A stretch of 64,000 nt of DNA from Stenotrophomonas indicatrix. Lineage in GTDB: Bacteria > Pseudomonadota > Gammaproteobacteria > Xanthomonadales > Xanthomonadaceae. Below the pieces are notes generated by a model. That model was not told the DNA's origin. It did not search any database and worked only from the letters and a program-made list of their open reading frames with translations. Positions within the stretch are counted from its first letter, which is position 1, and every line of letters begins with the position of its first letter. The stretch lies in assembly GCF_002750975.1 (NCBI RefSeq), contig NZ_PEJS01000001.1:124001-188000 (forward strand). Reading direction: 5' to 3'. A program made the translations under genes and the position numbers. Below, in pieces: positions 15,140 through 22,899 of this stretch.

Positions 15140-16783
15140 ATGCACACCATCGAAGTCGTCCTGGCGATGCTGGTGGCCGTTGTCGCCAGCGGTTACCTGG
15201 TTCGCGTCCTGCCATTCTCGTTGCCGCTGCCGCTGGTGCAGATCGGCCTCGGCGCGGTGATCGCCGGGGTATTCAACCGCGGCCATGCACTGGAACCGGA
15301 AGTGTTCTTCCTGCTGTTCCTGCCGCCACTGCTGTTCCTCGATGGCTGGCGCATTCCCAAGCAGGGCCTGTTCCGCGACAAGGGCGCGATCCTCGAACTG
15401 GCGTTCGGGCTGGTGGTATTCACCGTGATCGGCGCGGGCCTGCTGATCCACTGGATGATTCCGGTGATGCCACTGGCGGTGTGTTTCGCGCTGGCCGCGA
15501 TCGTGTCACCGACCGACCCGGTGGCGGTCGGCGCGATCGCTGCCAAGGCACCGATTCCCAAGCGCCTGATGCACATCCTGGAAGGCGAGTCGCTGCTCAA
15601 CGATGCCTCCGGCCTGGTCTGCTTCCGCTTCGCGGTGGCGGCGGTGATGACCGGTACCTTCTCGTTGGCGACCGCCTCGCTGACCTTCGTGTGGGTGGCG
15701 GTGGCCGGCCTGGCCGTCGGCGTGGCGGTCACCCTGGGCGTGTCCACGTTCCAGCGCTGGCTGTGGCGCCGTTTCGGCGAAGAGCCGGGCGCGGCGATGC
15801 TGGTCAACCTGCTGATCCCGTTCGCGGCGTACCTGCTGGCCGAAGAGATCAATGCTTCGGGCATCCTTGCTGCGGTCGCAGCGGGTATTTCGATGAGCTA
15901 CGTGGAAATGACCGGCCGTGTCTCCGGCAGCATGCGCGTGCAGCGCGCCGGCGTCTGGAACATGCTGCAGTTCAGCTTCAACGGCATCATGTTCGTGCTG
16001 CTGGGCGAGCAGCTGCCGGGCATCGTCGAACGCGCCACCACCACCATGAACGAGAGCGGCCACCAGAGCGCGTGGTGGCTGCTGGTGTACGTGCTGGTGA
16101 TCAACGCGACGCTGATCGCGCTGCGCCTGCTGTGGGTGTGGCTGTCGCTGCGCTGGAACCTGCTGCGTGCGCGTCGCCGCGGCCTGGAGCGTGGCGAGGC
16201 ACCGAACTGGCGCATCGTGGTGGCCACCTCGGTGGCGGGTGTGCGTGGTGCGATCACCCTGGCCGGCGTGTTGACGCTGCCGTTGTTCCTGCCCGATGGC
16301 AGCCCGTTCCCGGCACGCGACCTGGTGATCTTCCTGGCTGCTGCGGTGATCCTGTGCTCGCTGGTCGGCGCCAGCGTGGCGCTGCCGCAGCTGTTGAAGG
16401 GCCTGCAGCTGCCGGCCGATTCGGGTGAGCGCAAGGAAGAGGATCTCGCCCGCAAGCTGTCCTCGAAGGCCGCGTTGGCGGGCGTGGAGCGCATGCGCCA
16501 GCAGCTGGTGCTGAACCAGAACACCGAGAACGTGCAGCTGTACAACGACGCCGCATCGCGGGTGAGCCTGCTGTATCAGCGGCATCTGGACCGCGACAAC
16601 CCCGACGTGGACCCGGAGAAGGTGAACCGGATGGAGATGGGCTACCGCCAGCTGCGCAGCGCCGGCCTCAATGCCGAACGCGAGGAACTGTTCCGGCTGA
16701 CCCGCCGCGGCGTGGTGTCGGATGAGATCGCACGGCGGCTGATCCGCAACCTCGACCTGCTGGAATCGCGCAAGCGCGAGTGA
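15140..16783 (+). CDS. CPA1-family Na+/H+ antiporter (NhaP type)
   Basis: A 547-residue antiporter with about twelve hydrophobic segments and a soluble C-terminal tail of about 130 residues. CPA1 ion-site motifs are present: FLPPLLFLDGW, the unwound-helix motif SPTDPVAVGA, and GESLLNDASGLV with the acidic transport residue. It would exchange cytoplasmic Na+ or K+ for protons in pH and salt homeostasis. A GGAAGAAGC ribosome site lies just before the ATG. It appears monocistronic and is followed by a perfect 19-bp palindrome. Confidence 0.94.
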   Translation: MHTIEVVLAMLVAVVASGYLVRVLPFSLPLPLVQIGLGAVIAGVFNRGHALEPEVFFLLFLPPLLFLDGWRIPKQGLFRDKGAILELAFGLVVFTVIGAGLLIHWMIPVMPLAVCFALAAIVSPTDPVAVGAIAAKAPIPKRLMHILEGESLLNDASGLVCFRFAVAAVMTGTFSLATASLTFVWVAVAGLAVGVAVTLGVSTFQRWLWRRFGEEPGAAMLVNLLIPFAAYLLAEEINASGILAAVAAGISMSYVEMTGRVSGSMRVQRAGVWNMLQFSFNGIMFVLLGEQLPGIVERATTTMNESGHQSAWWLLVYVLVINATLIALRLLWVWLSLRWNLLRARRRGLERGEAPNWRIVVATSVAGVRGAITLAGVLTLPLFLPDGSPFPARDLVIFLAAAVILCSLVGASVALPQLLKGLQLPADSGERKEEDLARKLSSKAALAGVERMRQQLVLNQNTENVQLYNDAASRVSLLYQRHLDRDNPDVDPEKVNRMEMGYRQLRSAGLNAEREELFRLTRRGVVSDEIARRLIRNLDLLESRKRE

Positions 16784-16808
16784 ACGGTATGCCGATCGGG
16801 CTGCCGAT

Positions 16809-16849
16809 CGGGGTCAGATCCCTTTCCGCAGGAAAGGGATCTGACCCCG
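16809..16849. repeat. Perfect 19-bp palindrome, GGGGTCAGATCCC type, copy 1
   Basis: Arms 16809-16827 and 16831-16849 pair perfectly (core GGGGTCAGATCCCTTTCC) with a 3-base loop GCA. An almost identical palindrome with loop ATG is at 18689-18727. There is no T run, so terminator action is uncertain. Confidence 0.85.
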
Positions 16850-16864
16850 CCCCGGGACGGCCGG

Positions 16865-17113
16865 TTACTCCGGCTTCTGTTCCAGGAAATACGCCTCGAC
16901 CTTGCCCTTGACCTTGATGGTCATCGGATTGCCGCGACGGTCACGGGCCTTGCCGGCCTGCACGCGGATCCAGCCTTCGCTGACCGAGTATTCCTCGACG
17001 TTGTCGCGCTCGACATCGTTGAAGCGCACGCCGACGCCGCGCTCCAGGGCCTGCGCATCGTGGAAGGGGCTGGCCGGGTTGATCGCCAGGTGGTCGGGAG
17101 GGGTATCGCTCAT
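16865..17113 (-). CDS. DUF3297 family protein
   Basis: An 82-residue protein matching DUF3297, a small family common in Xanthomonadaceae and other proteobacteria. Recognisable stretches are MSDTPPDHL at the start, ALERGVGVRFN in the middle, and NPMTIKVKGKVEAYF near the end. It is cytosolic, of unknown function. The start at 17113 matches the family N-terminus; an ATG four codons earlier is possible. It is divergent from an acidic conserved gene with only 90 bases between them. Confidence 0.85.
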   Translation of the reverse strand: MSDTPPDHLAINPASPFHDAQALERGVGVRFNDVERDNVEEYSVSEGWIRVQAGKARDRRGNPMTIKVKGKVEAYFLEQKPE

Positions 17114-17203
17114 CGCTTCATTCACAGTGACGGCCACCACGGCCGGCTTCAGCGGTACAGGATAAACCGTAGAATGCCCCCCTGCTCCCGAGGACGTTCC
17201 GCC

Positions 17204-17746
17204 ATGCCTGACAACAGCGACTATTTCGACTTCGAGGAAGACGCCCACGATTTCGACGAGGACGACTTCGAGGCGCGGGTCTGGAACCTGCTCGTGCTGA
17301 TCAACCCCGGTGACGAAGAGCTGGCCCTGCAGCAGTTCAACCGCTGGCGCGAGCATCTGTCCGAGGACGGCCAGCCGCTGGAAGCCGACAGCGACTGGCT
17401 GCCGGCGCTGTTCACGGCCATCGCCTGGCAGTCGGGCTTCGAGGTCGAGCGTGATGACTTCGATTCGCTGCAGTCGGCGGTGAACGAGCTGTCGGCGCGC
17501 TTCAACCTGCAGCTGGACTGGGGTGGCGACCTGGACGACGAGGATTTCGCCGCGGACCTGGATGGGGTGCAGCTGATGAGCACCGCCTTCGACCGCCTGC
17601 GCGAGCACAACTACACGCTGTGGAGCGTGGATGCCGGCAACGACGGCTTCAGTGGCTGGATGGCGCTGACCCGCGATGACGACGCCCTGCTGGCGCTGTG
17701 CTCGCTGCTGAACGTGGAAGTGCGCCTGGGCAGCGACCCGTTCTGA
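17204..17746 (+). CDS. Acidic conserved protein (DUF6630-like)
   Basis: A 180-residue, very acidic cytosolic protein: the first 25 residues are mostly Asp, Glu and Phe (YFDFEEDAHDFDEDDFEA). Two further acidic clusters flank NLQLDWGGDLDDEDF. The C-terminal half (LREHNYTLWSVDAGNDGFSGWMAL) resembles DUF6630 proteins, an assignment I hold with moderate confidence. TAGAAT at about 17170 could be its -10 box. Function unknown. Confidence 0.75.
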   Translation: MPDNSDYFDFEEDAHDFDEDDFEARVWNLLVLINPGDEELALQQFNRWREHLSEDGQPLEADSDWLPALFTAIAWQSGFEVERDDFDSLQSAVNELSARFNLQLDWGGDLDDEDFAADLDGVQLMSTAFDRLREHNYTLWSVDAGNDGFSGWMALTRDDDALLALCSLLNVEVRLGSDPF

Positions 17747-17755
17747 GATTCACCG

Positions 17756-17778
17756 GTAGCGCCGGGCCATGCCCGGCG
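17756..17778. repeat. SMAG palindrome (GTAGCGCCGGG type)
   Basis: GTAG with arms CGCCGGGC and GCCCGGCG around CAT, directly after the acidic-protein gene. Confidence 0.85.
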
Positions 17779-17825
17779 GCTTCCCGCCGCGCTGCGTGCT
17801 CGCCGGGCGCGGCCCGGTGCCACCT

Positions 17826-17846
17826 GTACCAGCCTAGGGCTGGTAC
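17826..17846. terminator. Hairpin around the stop codon of the DUF4031 gene
   Basis: GTACCAGCC (17826-17834) and GGCTGGTAC (17838-17846) pair over 9 bp with loop TAG. The minus-strand stop (17834-17836) lies at the loop. There is no T run. Confidence 0.5.
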
Positions 17847-18109
17847 TGCGCCCTGGCGTTGGCGATCACCGCCTTCACCTGCGCCCGGTCCACATGCCGG
17901 GAAATGGCGACCGCACCCAGCGCGAGTGCCTGCGCACGCAGCTCGGCGGTGACATCGTAATGCGCCCCGCTGGCCTTGTTCTGGAAGGCCCGTGGAGGAA
18001 TGCCGAGCTGCGCCGCCATCGCGTGCAGCTCGGCCAGGGTATCGGCCATCAGGTGCGCCCAGCGCTGACCGCGCCAGGGATGCACCGCGTCATCGACGTA
18101 GACCGACAC
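17834..18109 (-). CDS. DUF4031 family protein (GTG start)
   Basis: Family-matching sequence begins VSVYVDDAVHPW, where DUF4031 proteins normally start, so I take the GTG at 18109 (91 residues) rather than upstream codons that overlap the neighbouring gene. Other conserved stretches are WAHLMADTLAELHAMA, GIPPRAFQNKASGAHYDV and the basic region ISRHVDRAQVKA. It is a small cytosolic protein of unknown role. It starts 13 bases after the stop of the upstream same-strand gene, so the two are probably one operon. Confidence 0.72.
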   Translation of the reverse strand: MSVYVDDAVHPWRGQRWAHLMADTLAELHAMAAQLGIPPRAFQNKASGAHYDVTAELRAQALALGAVAISRHVDRAQVKAVIANARAQYQP

Positions 18110-18122
18110 CGCCGCCGCCGGA

Positions 18123-18632
18123 TCAGGCCTGCGGCTTGCCGTCGGCGTCGGCGGCCGGAGTGGCCTCGGCGTCGGCAGCGCCTTCGGCGCCGGCAGTGTC
18201 TGCAGCCGCTTCATCGGACGCTTCGCCTTCAGCGGCTGCATCTTCAGCCTGCTCGCTGGCGAACTCGGCCACCAGCTTGTCCAGGTATTCCTCGGCGGTC
18301 TGGCCCGCTTCTTCGGCCAGGGTGTCGAGCAGCTTCTGCATCAGCTCGGAATATTCCAGGGTGACCTTGCGGCCTTCGGCTTCCTGCACGTTGGACAGGT
18401 GCTTGAGCATGGCCAGCATCGGCACCGGGTTGTCGGCGTTGCCCATGGTCTGGCCGCCGATGGCCAGCAGCCACTCGCGGCCCTGCAGGCCGATGGCGGC
18501 CACGGCCTGGCCGTCCTCGTTGACCAGCACGGCATGGTTCTGCACCTGCTGCTGGGCGTTCAGACGGAGGAACGGACGCTTGGTCTGCTGCTTCTTGCGC
18601 TTGTCGCGCTTGGCCTTGGACAACTTGGACAT
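18123..18632 (-). CDS. Conserved protein with basic N-terminus and acidic Ala-rich tail
   Basis: 169 residues. The first 20 are Lys/Arg-rich (SKAKRDKRKKQQTKR), the middle (about 25-120) is a compact domain with VLVNEDGQAVAAIGLQGREW, and the last 45 are an Ala/Glu/Asp low-complexity tail. The basic head and acidic tail suggest nucleic-acid or protein interaction, but I do not recognise the family. The ATG at 18632 is the only reasonable start. It is probably co-transcribed with the DUF4031 gene. Confidence 0.75.
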   Translation of the reverse strand: MSKLSKAKRDKRKKQQTKRPFLRLNAQQQVQNHAVLVNEDGQAVAAIGLQGREWLLAIGGQTMGNADNPVPMLAMLKHLSNVQEAEGRKVTLEYSELMQKLLDTLAEEAGQTAEEYLDKLVAEFASEQAEDAAAEGEASDEAAADTAGAEGAADAEATPAADADGKPQA

Positions 18633-18688
18633 GGGGGTGTGATCACCTGGAGTCGGAAAGACCGCCATTGTAGCGGCCGCGCGTAGGT

Positions 18689-18727
18689 GGGGTCAGATCC
18701 CTTTCCATGGGAAAGGGATCTGACCCC
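18689..18727. repeat. Perfect 18-bp palindrome, GGGGTCAGATCCC type, copy 2
   Basis: Arms 18689-18706 and 18710-18727 pair perfectly with loop ATG. The arm sequence is identical to the copy at 16809-16849. It lies between the motB end and the start of the basic/acidic protein gene. Confidence 0.85.
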
Positions 18728-18765
18728 GGTTCAGCGCTGTGCGGACCAGGGTCCGCACCCACGGA

Positions 18766-19704
18766 TTACTTTCCTGACCCCTGCGCGGCCTGCACGTCCG
18801 GGTCCACGGTGGTTGCCGACAGGCCTACCTGCGGCCCGGCGCCGGCCAGCGCAGCTTCCTCGGCGGCCTTGGTCATCACCACGATGCTGATGCGGCGGTT
18901 GATCGGGTTCTGCGGATCGGCCTTGTCAAACAGCACCGACGAAGACAGGCCGACCACGCGGGTGATCTTGCTGTCTTCCAGGCCGCCATCGATCAGCGCG
19001 CGGCGCGCGGCATTGGCGCGGTCGGCGCTCAGTTCCCAGTTGCCGTAACCGCGTGCGGCCGAATAGGCGGTGATGTCGGTGTGGCCGGTCAGGCTGATCC
19101 GGTTCGGCACGTGGTTCAGGTACTCGGCCAGTTCGTGCAGGATCTGCTGCGTGTACGGCTTCAGGGTGGCGCTGCCGAGGTCGAACATCGGCCGGTTCTG
19201 CTTGTCCACGATCTGGATGCGCAGGCCTTCCGGGGTCAGATCCAGCAGCAGCTGGTCCTTGAACGGTTCCAGCGCCTGGCTGCGGCTGATCGCTTCCTGC
19301 AGTTCCTTCATCAGCGCTTCCAGCTGCTGCTTGTCGCGCTGCTGCTCGTCCACCGGCTGCGGTATCGACTTCTGCTGGTTCTGGAAGGGATCGTTGCTGT
19401 TGCCGCGCGAAACATCGGTGGCGCCGCCGAGCTTGATCATCGAGGTGCTGGCACCGCCCGGCCCGGCCATGCCTGGCGCCGGCGTCGCGCTGGAGCCGAC
19501 CAGCGGGCTGGGGTTGCGGAAGTACTCGGAAATGGCTGCGCGCTCGGGCTTGCTGGTGCTGGCCATCAGCCACAGCACCAGGAAGAAAGCCATCATCGCG
19601 GTCACGAAGTCGGCATAGGCCACCTTCCACGAACCGCCATGGTGGGCGGCGTGGCCGGCCTTCTTGACCCGGCGGACGATGACGGTGGGCTTGGTCTCGG
19701 CCAT
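18766..19704 (-). CDS. motB: Flagellar motor stator protein MotB
   Basis: A 312-residue stator subunit that couples ion flow to flagellar rotation with MotA. The single N-terminal membrane segment (about 28-50, YADFVTAMMAFFLVLWLMAS) holds the essential Asp32 at the expected position. The C-terminal OmpA-like peptidoglycan-binding domain includes ISLTGHTDITAYS and LSADRANAARRAL. Its start lies 3 bases after the motA stop, so the genes are co-translated. A Gln-rich linker separates membrane and wall domains. The presence of Asp32 suggests a proton-type motor, but this is not proof. Confidence 0.96.
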   Translation of the reverse strand: MAETKPTVIVRRVKKAGHAAHHGGSWKVAYADFVTAMMAFFLVLWLMASTSKPERAAISEYFRNPSPLVGSSATPAPGMAGPGGASTSMIKLGGATDVSRGNSNDPFQNQQKSIPQPVDEQQRDKQQLEALMKELQEAISRSQALEPFKDQLLLDLTPEGLRIQIVDKQNRPMFDLGSATLKPYTQQILHELAEYLNHVPNRISLTGHTDITAYSAARGYGNWELSADRANAARRALIDGGLEDSKITRVVGLSSSVLFDKADPQNPINRRISIVVMTKAAEEAALAGAGPQVGLSATTVDPDVQAAQGSGK

Positions 19705-19707
19705 GGC

Positions 19708-20562
19708 TTACTTGACCGTCTTCAGGTGCTGCTCGAAGTCGGAGAACGCCGGGCGCACGTTCGACGGCAGCGTCTTGCGGGCGAACTCCAGCGCGATCTT
19801 CGGGTTGTAGCCGCGCAGGCAGGCCAGCAGGGCGGTCTTCACCGACTCGTAGATGCGGCTGTCCTGCTCGGCACGGGCTTCCATCGCCGAGGCCATCGGG
19901 CCGACGAAGCCATAGCCCAGCAGGATGCCGAGGAAGGTGCCGACCAGCGCGCCGGCCACATGGCCACCCACTTCGACGATGTCGCCGCCGATCGAGCCCA
20001 TGGTGATGACGATGCCCAGCACTGCCGCCACGATGCCGAAACCGGGCAGGCCGTCGGCGACCTTGGTCAGCACCTGTGACGGCGCCATCGCTTCGGCGTG
20101 GTGCTTTTCCAGCTCCAGCTCCAGCAGCGGCTCCAGCTCATGCGGCTCGATGTTGCTGCCGATCATCAGGCGCAGGCAGTCGGTGATGAAGTCGATCAGG
20201 TGGTGGTCGGCCTGCACCTTCGGGTAGTTCCCGAACAGCGCGCTTTCGGCCGGGCGCTCGACGTGGTCTTCCAGCGCCATGAAGCCTTCACGGCGGGCCT
20301 TGTTGAGCAGTTCGTAGACCAGGCTGAGGACGTCGATGTAGTCCTGCTGCTTGTAGCGCGGGCCCTTGAACACGCCGACCATGGCCTGCAGCGTCTGCTT
20401 GACCGTCTTGGCCGGGGTGCCGACCAGGAACGCACCCAGCGCGGCACCGCCGATGATGACCAGTTCGTAGGGCTGCCACAGCGCCCCAAGGCGGCCGTGT
20501 GCGCCGAGGTAGCCGCCCAGCACGCTGATGATGACGACCAGGAATCCAACGATGATGAGCAT
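19708..20562 (-). CDS. motA: Flagellar motor stator protein MotA
   Basis: 284 residues with four membrane segments: two near the N-terminus (LIIVGFLVVIISVLGGYLG and VIIGGAALGAFLVG) and two in the C-terminal half. It forms the ion-conducting stator with MotB. The conserved prolines of the channel are in DGLPGFGIVAAVLGIV and GYGFVGPMASAM. A TTG four codons upstream is an alternative start; the ATG at 20562 gives the usual MLIIVGF start. AAGGAG lies unusually far upstream (about 25 bases from this ATG), which leaves the start slightly uncertain. Confidence 0.95.
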   Translation of the reverse strand: MLIIVGFLVVIISVLGGYLGAHGRLGALWQPYELVIIGGAALGAFLVGTPAKTVKQTLQAMVGVFKGPRYKQQDYIDVLSLVYELLNKARREGFMALEDHVERPAESALFGNYPKVQADHHLIDFITDCLRLMIGSNIEPHELEPLLELELEKHHAEAMAPSQVLTKVADGLPGFGIVAAVLGIVITMGSIGGDIVEVGGHVAGALVGTFLGILLGYGFVGPMASAMEARAEQDSRIYESVKTALLACLRGYNPKIALEFARKTLPSNVRPAFSDFEQHLKTVK

Positions 20563-20663
20563 GGCGCGACGCAAGGAGGGGGGATATCTCCTTGTCGGCC
20601 TGACACCGGTGTTTCTGAAGAGGGAATTCTGTGAAGTCGGTCAGCGGGGCCTTGCGGCGCGTG

Positions 20664-21131
20664 TCAGCCCGCCACGCCGGCCTCCGCGCCGCCACGCTGC
20701 AGCGGATCGGGCCACGGCTCGCCTGTGCCGGTGAATGAAAGTGAGACCGAGTTCAGGCAGTGGCGCTCGTAGGTGGGCGGCGGACCGTCCGGGAACACGT
20801 GGCCCAGATGGCTGCCACAGCGGGCGCAGGTGATCTCGGTGCGGACCATGCCATGGCTGGTGTCGCGGATCTCGCGCACGTGCGACGGGTCGAACGGGGC
20901 GAAGAAACTGGGCCAGCCGGTGCCCGAATCGAACTTGGTGCTGGAGCGGAACAAGGGCAGGGCGCACAGCCGGCAGCAGTAGACGCCCTCGCGCTTGTTG
21001 TCGAGGAATACCCCGCAGAACGGCGCCTCGGTGCCGTGCTGCAGCAGCACGCGGCGCTCCTCGGCGCTGAGCCCGGCAACCAGGGCGTCGGTCTGCGTGG
21101 CGGTGGGGGGCGTCAGATCGAAAGCGCTCAT
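20664..21131 (-). CDS. msrB: Peptide methionine-R-sulfoxide reductase MsrB (cytosolic)
   Basis: 155 residues with no signal peptide. It reduces methionine-R-sulfoxide in proteins with thioredoxin as electron donor. Zinc-binding cysteine pairs are in CCRLCALP and [10 protein letters not shown], the substrate loop is TGWPSF, and the catalytic Cys is in [15 protein letters not shown] precedes the ATG at 21131. A second, exported MsrB is encoded at 48473-49048, so the cell has separate cytosolic and envelope enzymes. Confidence 0.95.
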   Translation of the reverse strand: MSAFDLTPPTATQTDALVAGLSAEERRVLLQHGTEAPFCGVFLDNKREGVYCCRLCALPLFRSSTKFDSGTGWPSFFAPFDPSHVREIRDTSHGMVRTEITCARCGSHLGHVFPDGPPPTYERHCLNSVSLSFTGTGEPWPDPLQRGGAEAGVAG

Positions 21132-21269
21132 GCCGGCTCTCCGTGGGGTTGTGGCTTGGGATGCCAGCAGACGTGGGGGTGTCGGCACACGCTTGCAAGT
21201 GTGATGGCCGTTCATGGCCGGCACACAGGGGCAGGCGCAGGGTAAGGCTGGCCCACCCTGGAGCGCGCG

Positions 21270-21644
21270 ATGAAACCCCGCCTAGTCCTGTTGCTGTCGG
21301 CCCTGGTGCCTCTGCTTGCCCAGGCGCAGGTTCCCACCGGCAGTCCGACCGCCACCCGCAGCAGCGCGACGGTGGCCTCGCCGCCTGTCGCCCCGCCACC
21401 GCAGGCGTCGCGCCCGCAGCCGCAGGTGCTGCCCTCGCCGCAGCCGGCACAGCCGATCCGATCGACCGGCCCGGCCCAGGTGACCCCCACGCCCGCGCCG
21501 GCGCTGCCGGACAAGGTCTACGACAGCAACGGCCGCATCGTTCCCGGCGTCAAACCGGTCGGCCCCAACCGCGTGTTCGACTCGCGCACCGGCCGCTACT
21601 ACGACAGCGTACCGACCGGCGACGGCCAGCAGATCAAGCGCTGA
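21270..21644 (+). CDS. Exported proline-rich protein
   Basis: 124 residues. A signal peptide (about residues 1-20, [16 protein letters not shown]) precedes a Pro/Ser/Ala/Gln-rich region (about 20-80), like an unstructured periplasmic linker. A conserved-looking C-terminal patch follows ([16 protein letters not shown], then [15 protein letters not shown]). The repeated VYDS/VFDS motif suggests a short duplicated unit. GGAGCGCG precedes the ATG, and a strong terminator follows. The family is not recognised. Confidence 0.78.
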   Translation: MKPRLVLLLSALVPLLAQAQVPTGSPTATRSSATVASPPVAPPPQASRPQPQVLPSPQPAQPIRSTGPAQVTPTPAPALPDKVYDSNGRIVPGVKPVGPNRVFDSRTGRYYDSVPTGDGQQIKR

Positions 21645-21678
21645 CCCCAGCGCCCGCAACCAATCGCGCAACCCAAAG

Positions 21679-21713
21679 AGAGCGCAGCGACCCGCTGTCG
21701 CTCTTTTTTTTTC
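21679..21713 (+). terminator. Intrinsic terminator of the proline-rich protein gene
   Basis: Arms AGAGCGCAGCG (21679-21689) and CGCTG-T-CGCTCT (21693-21704), with one bulged T, are followed by a T run to 21712. Confidence 0.85.
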
Positions 21714-21749
21714 TTTTTCCGTGGCTGGCGCCCGCATGAACCTGTCAGA

Positions 21750-21853
21750 GGCCGGGCGGGTGGGGTCAGGCGGGGTGTCCGCGGCATGGATGCCGCGGCC
21801 AAGCCCCCAGGGACGGGTTCACGGCGTCCCCGCCTGACCCCACCCGCCCGGCC
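21750..21853 (+). repeat. GGA-loop structured element, family 1, copy a
   Basis: Outer arms 21750-21775 and 21828-21853 are perfect 26-bp complements. Inside are hairpin 1, CCGCGGC-ATGGAT-GCCGCGG (21779-21798), and hairpin 2 with loop AGGGAC at 21809-21814 between C-rich and G-rich arms. Both loops fit the RsmA/CsrA pattern ANGGA, and CATGGATG and CAGGGACG both fit CANGGANG. The conserved core continues to CACGGCGT. Related elements are at 35012, 62136 and 62393. No protein is coded. The rest of 21714-22060 shows nothing else. Confidence 0.75.
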
Positions 21854-22060
21854 CACTCGCAGCACCGCACCCGGCCCCAGCCACGAGGGGCTCAGCCGTT
21901 GGCAGGAAACCCGCCACCCACATGAACGCCGGAAAACAACCCCCGCCCTGCACACCCCGCATCACCCGTTTTTCGCCTGCGATTAACCGTGCCAGGACCA
22001 CGGTGGACCTGCGCCGGCATCCCTGTCGTCGCGCTTCCCTCGTCCCCTTGGAATACGATC

Positions 22061-22213
22061 ATGGCCAACCAGCAGAACCGTCATCCCGGCAAGGAACAGC
22101 AGAGCAAAACACCGCAGGAACAGCAGCGCCAGCAGCAACAGCAACAGCAGCCGAACGAGCAGCAGAAGAAGAATCCGCAACAGGGTTCCATGAAGAACCC
22201 GCAGCAGCGCTGA
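22061..22213 (+). CDS. Small glutamine-rich protein
   Basis: 50 residues, more than a third of them Gln, with Lys, Asn and Pro making up most of the rest (PQEQQRQQQQQQQPNEQQ). It is fully hydrophilic and has no signal peptide. Expected to be disordered. The ATG at 22061 starts the most compact frame; GGAATACGATC before it is a weak ribosome site. Similar small Gln/Lys-rich proteins exist in xanthomonads, but I cannot name the family. It is probably a real gene. Confidence 0.6.
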   Translation: MANQQNRHPGKEQQSKTPQEQQRQQQQQQQPNEQQKKNPQQGSMKNPQQR

Positions 22214-22270
22214 TGCAGCCAGGGGCCAGAGCCCGCGTTGCGGGGTCTGGTCCCGCTGCCGCCGGTCGGT

Positions 22271-22750
22271 TCAATCCGGAATCGGCAGCGCCCAGGTCTC
22301 CTTGACCTCTTCCATCACGATGTAGCTCTTCGACTCACGCACGTGTGGCAGGGTCAGCAGGGTGCTGCCCAGCAGCTTGCGATAGGACGCCATCTCGCTG
22401 ATCCGTGCCTTCAGCAGGTAATCGAAATCGCCCGACACCAGATGGCATTCCAGCACGTTGGGCAGCTTCAGCGCTGAACGCCGGAACTCCTCGAAGATGT
22501 CGCCGGACTTGTAGGCCAGGCTGATCTCCACGAATACCAGCAGGCTTGCTTTCAGCGCGCTGGGGTCCAGGTGCGCGTGGTAGCCGGTGATCACCGCTTC
22601 GCGCTCCAGCCGGCGCACCCGCTCGGTGCACGGGGTGGTCGACAGGCCGACCCGTTCGCCCAGCTCGGTGAAGGAAATGCGGCCTTCGGCCTGCAGGATG
22701 CGCAGGATCTTGCGGTCGATCTTGTCCAGCTCGCGGGGACGGGTGGCCAT
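22271..22750 (-). CDS. Lrp/AsnC-family regulator (DadR-like)
   Basis: 159 residues: an N-terminal helix-turn-helix (about 5-60, KIDRKILRILQAEGRISFTEL, then LSTTPCTERVRRLE) and a C-terminal RAM ligand-binding domain (about 70-150). It is divergent from dadA-alr, as DadR is in other gammaproteobacteria, where the protein responds to alanine and activates D-alanine catabolism. The start at 22750 gives the family N-terminus; the frame above runs through the promoter. A 24-base palindrome in the shared promoter region is its probable site. Confidence 0.93.
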   Translation of the reverse strand: MATRPRELDKIDRKILRILQAEGRISFTELGERVGLSTTPCTERVRRLEREAVITGYHAHLDPSALKASLLVFVEISLAYKSGDIFEEFRRSALKLPNVLECHLVSGDFDYLLKARISEMASYRKLLGSTLLTLPHVRESKSYIVMEEVKETWALPIPD

Positions 22751-22787
22751 GGGCGTCAAGCTCGGGGAATGAATCACAGGGAAATAT

Positions 22788-22811
22788 CCTGATTGAATTG
22801 CTGAAATCAGG
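22788..22811. promoter_or_regulatory. Probable DadR/Lrp operator
   Basis: Inverted repeat CCTGATT (22788-22794) and AATCAGG (22805-22811) with a 10-base A/T-rich spacer, between the divergent regulator and dadA. A -10-like TATACT is at 22835-22840 without a good -35, as expected for an activated promoter. Confidence 0.65.
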
Positions 22812-22899
22812 CAAATCATCTGGATACGGAAGAATATACTTCCCCGATTATGGCCCCTGCGCATGCAAATGCAGGGAATGATCGGGTTGGAGAATTCCC

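Noticed and set aside
20575..20620. Sigma-28 (FliA) promoter before motA: GCCGACAA resembles the -10 GCCGATAA
   Set aside because: It overlaps the putative ribosome site and the -35 half (TTCAGAAAC) fits the consensus poorly.
21750..21853. Family-1 element as a plain Rho-independent terminator
   Set aside because: No T run follows the outer stem, and a terminator would not need a conserved two-hairpin core.
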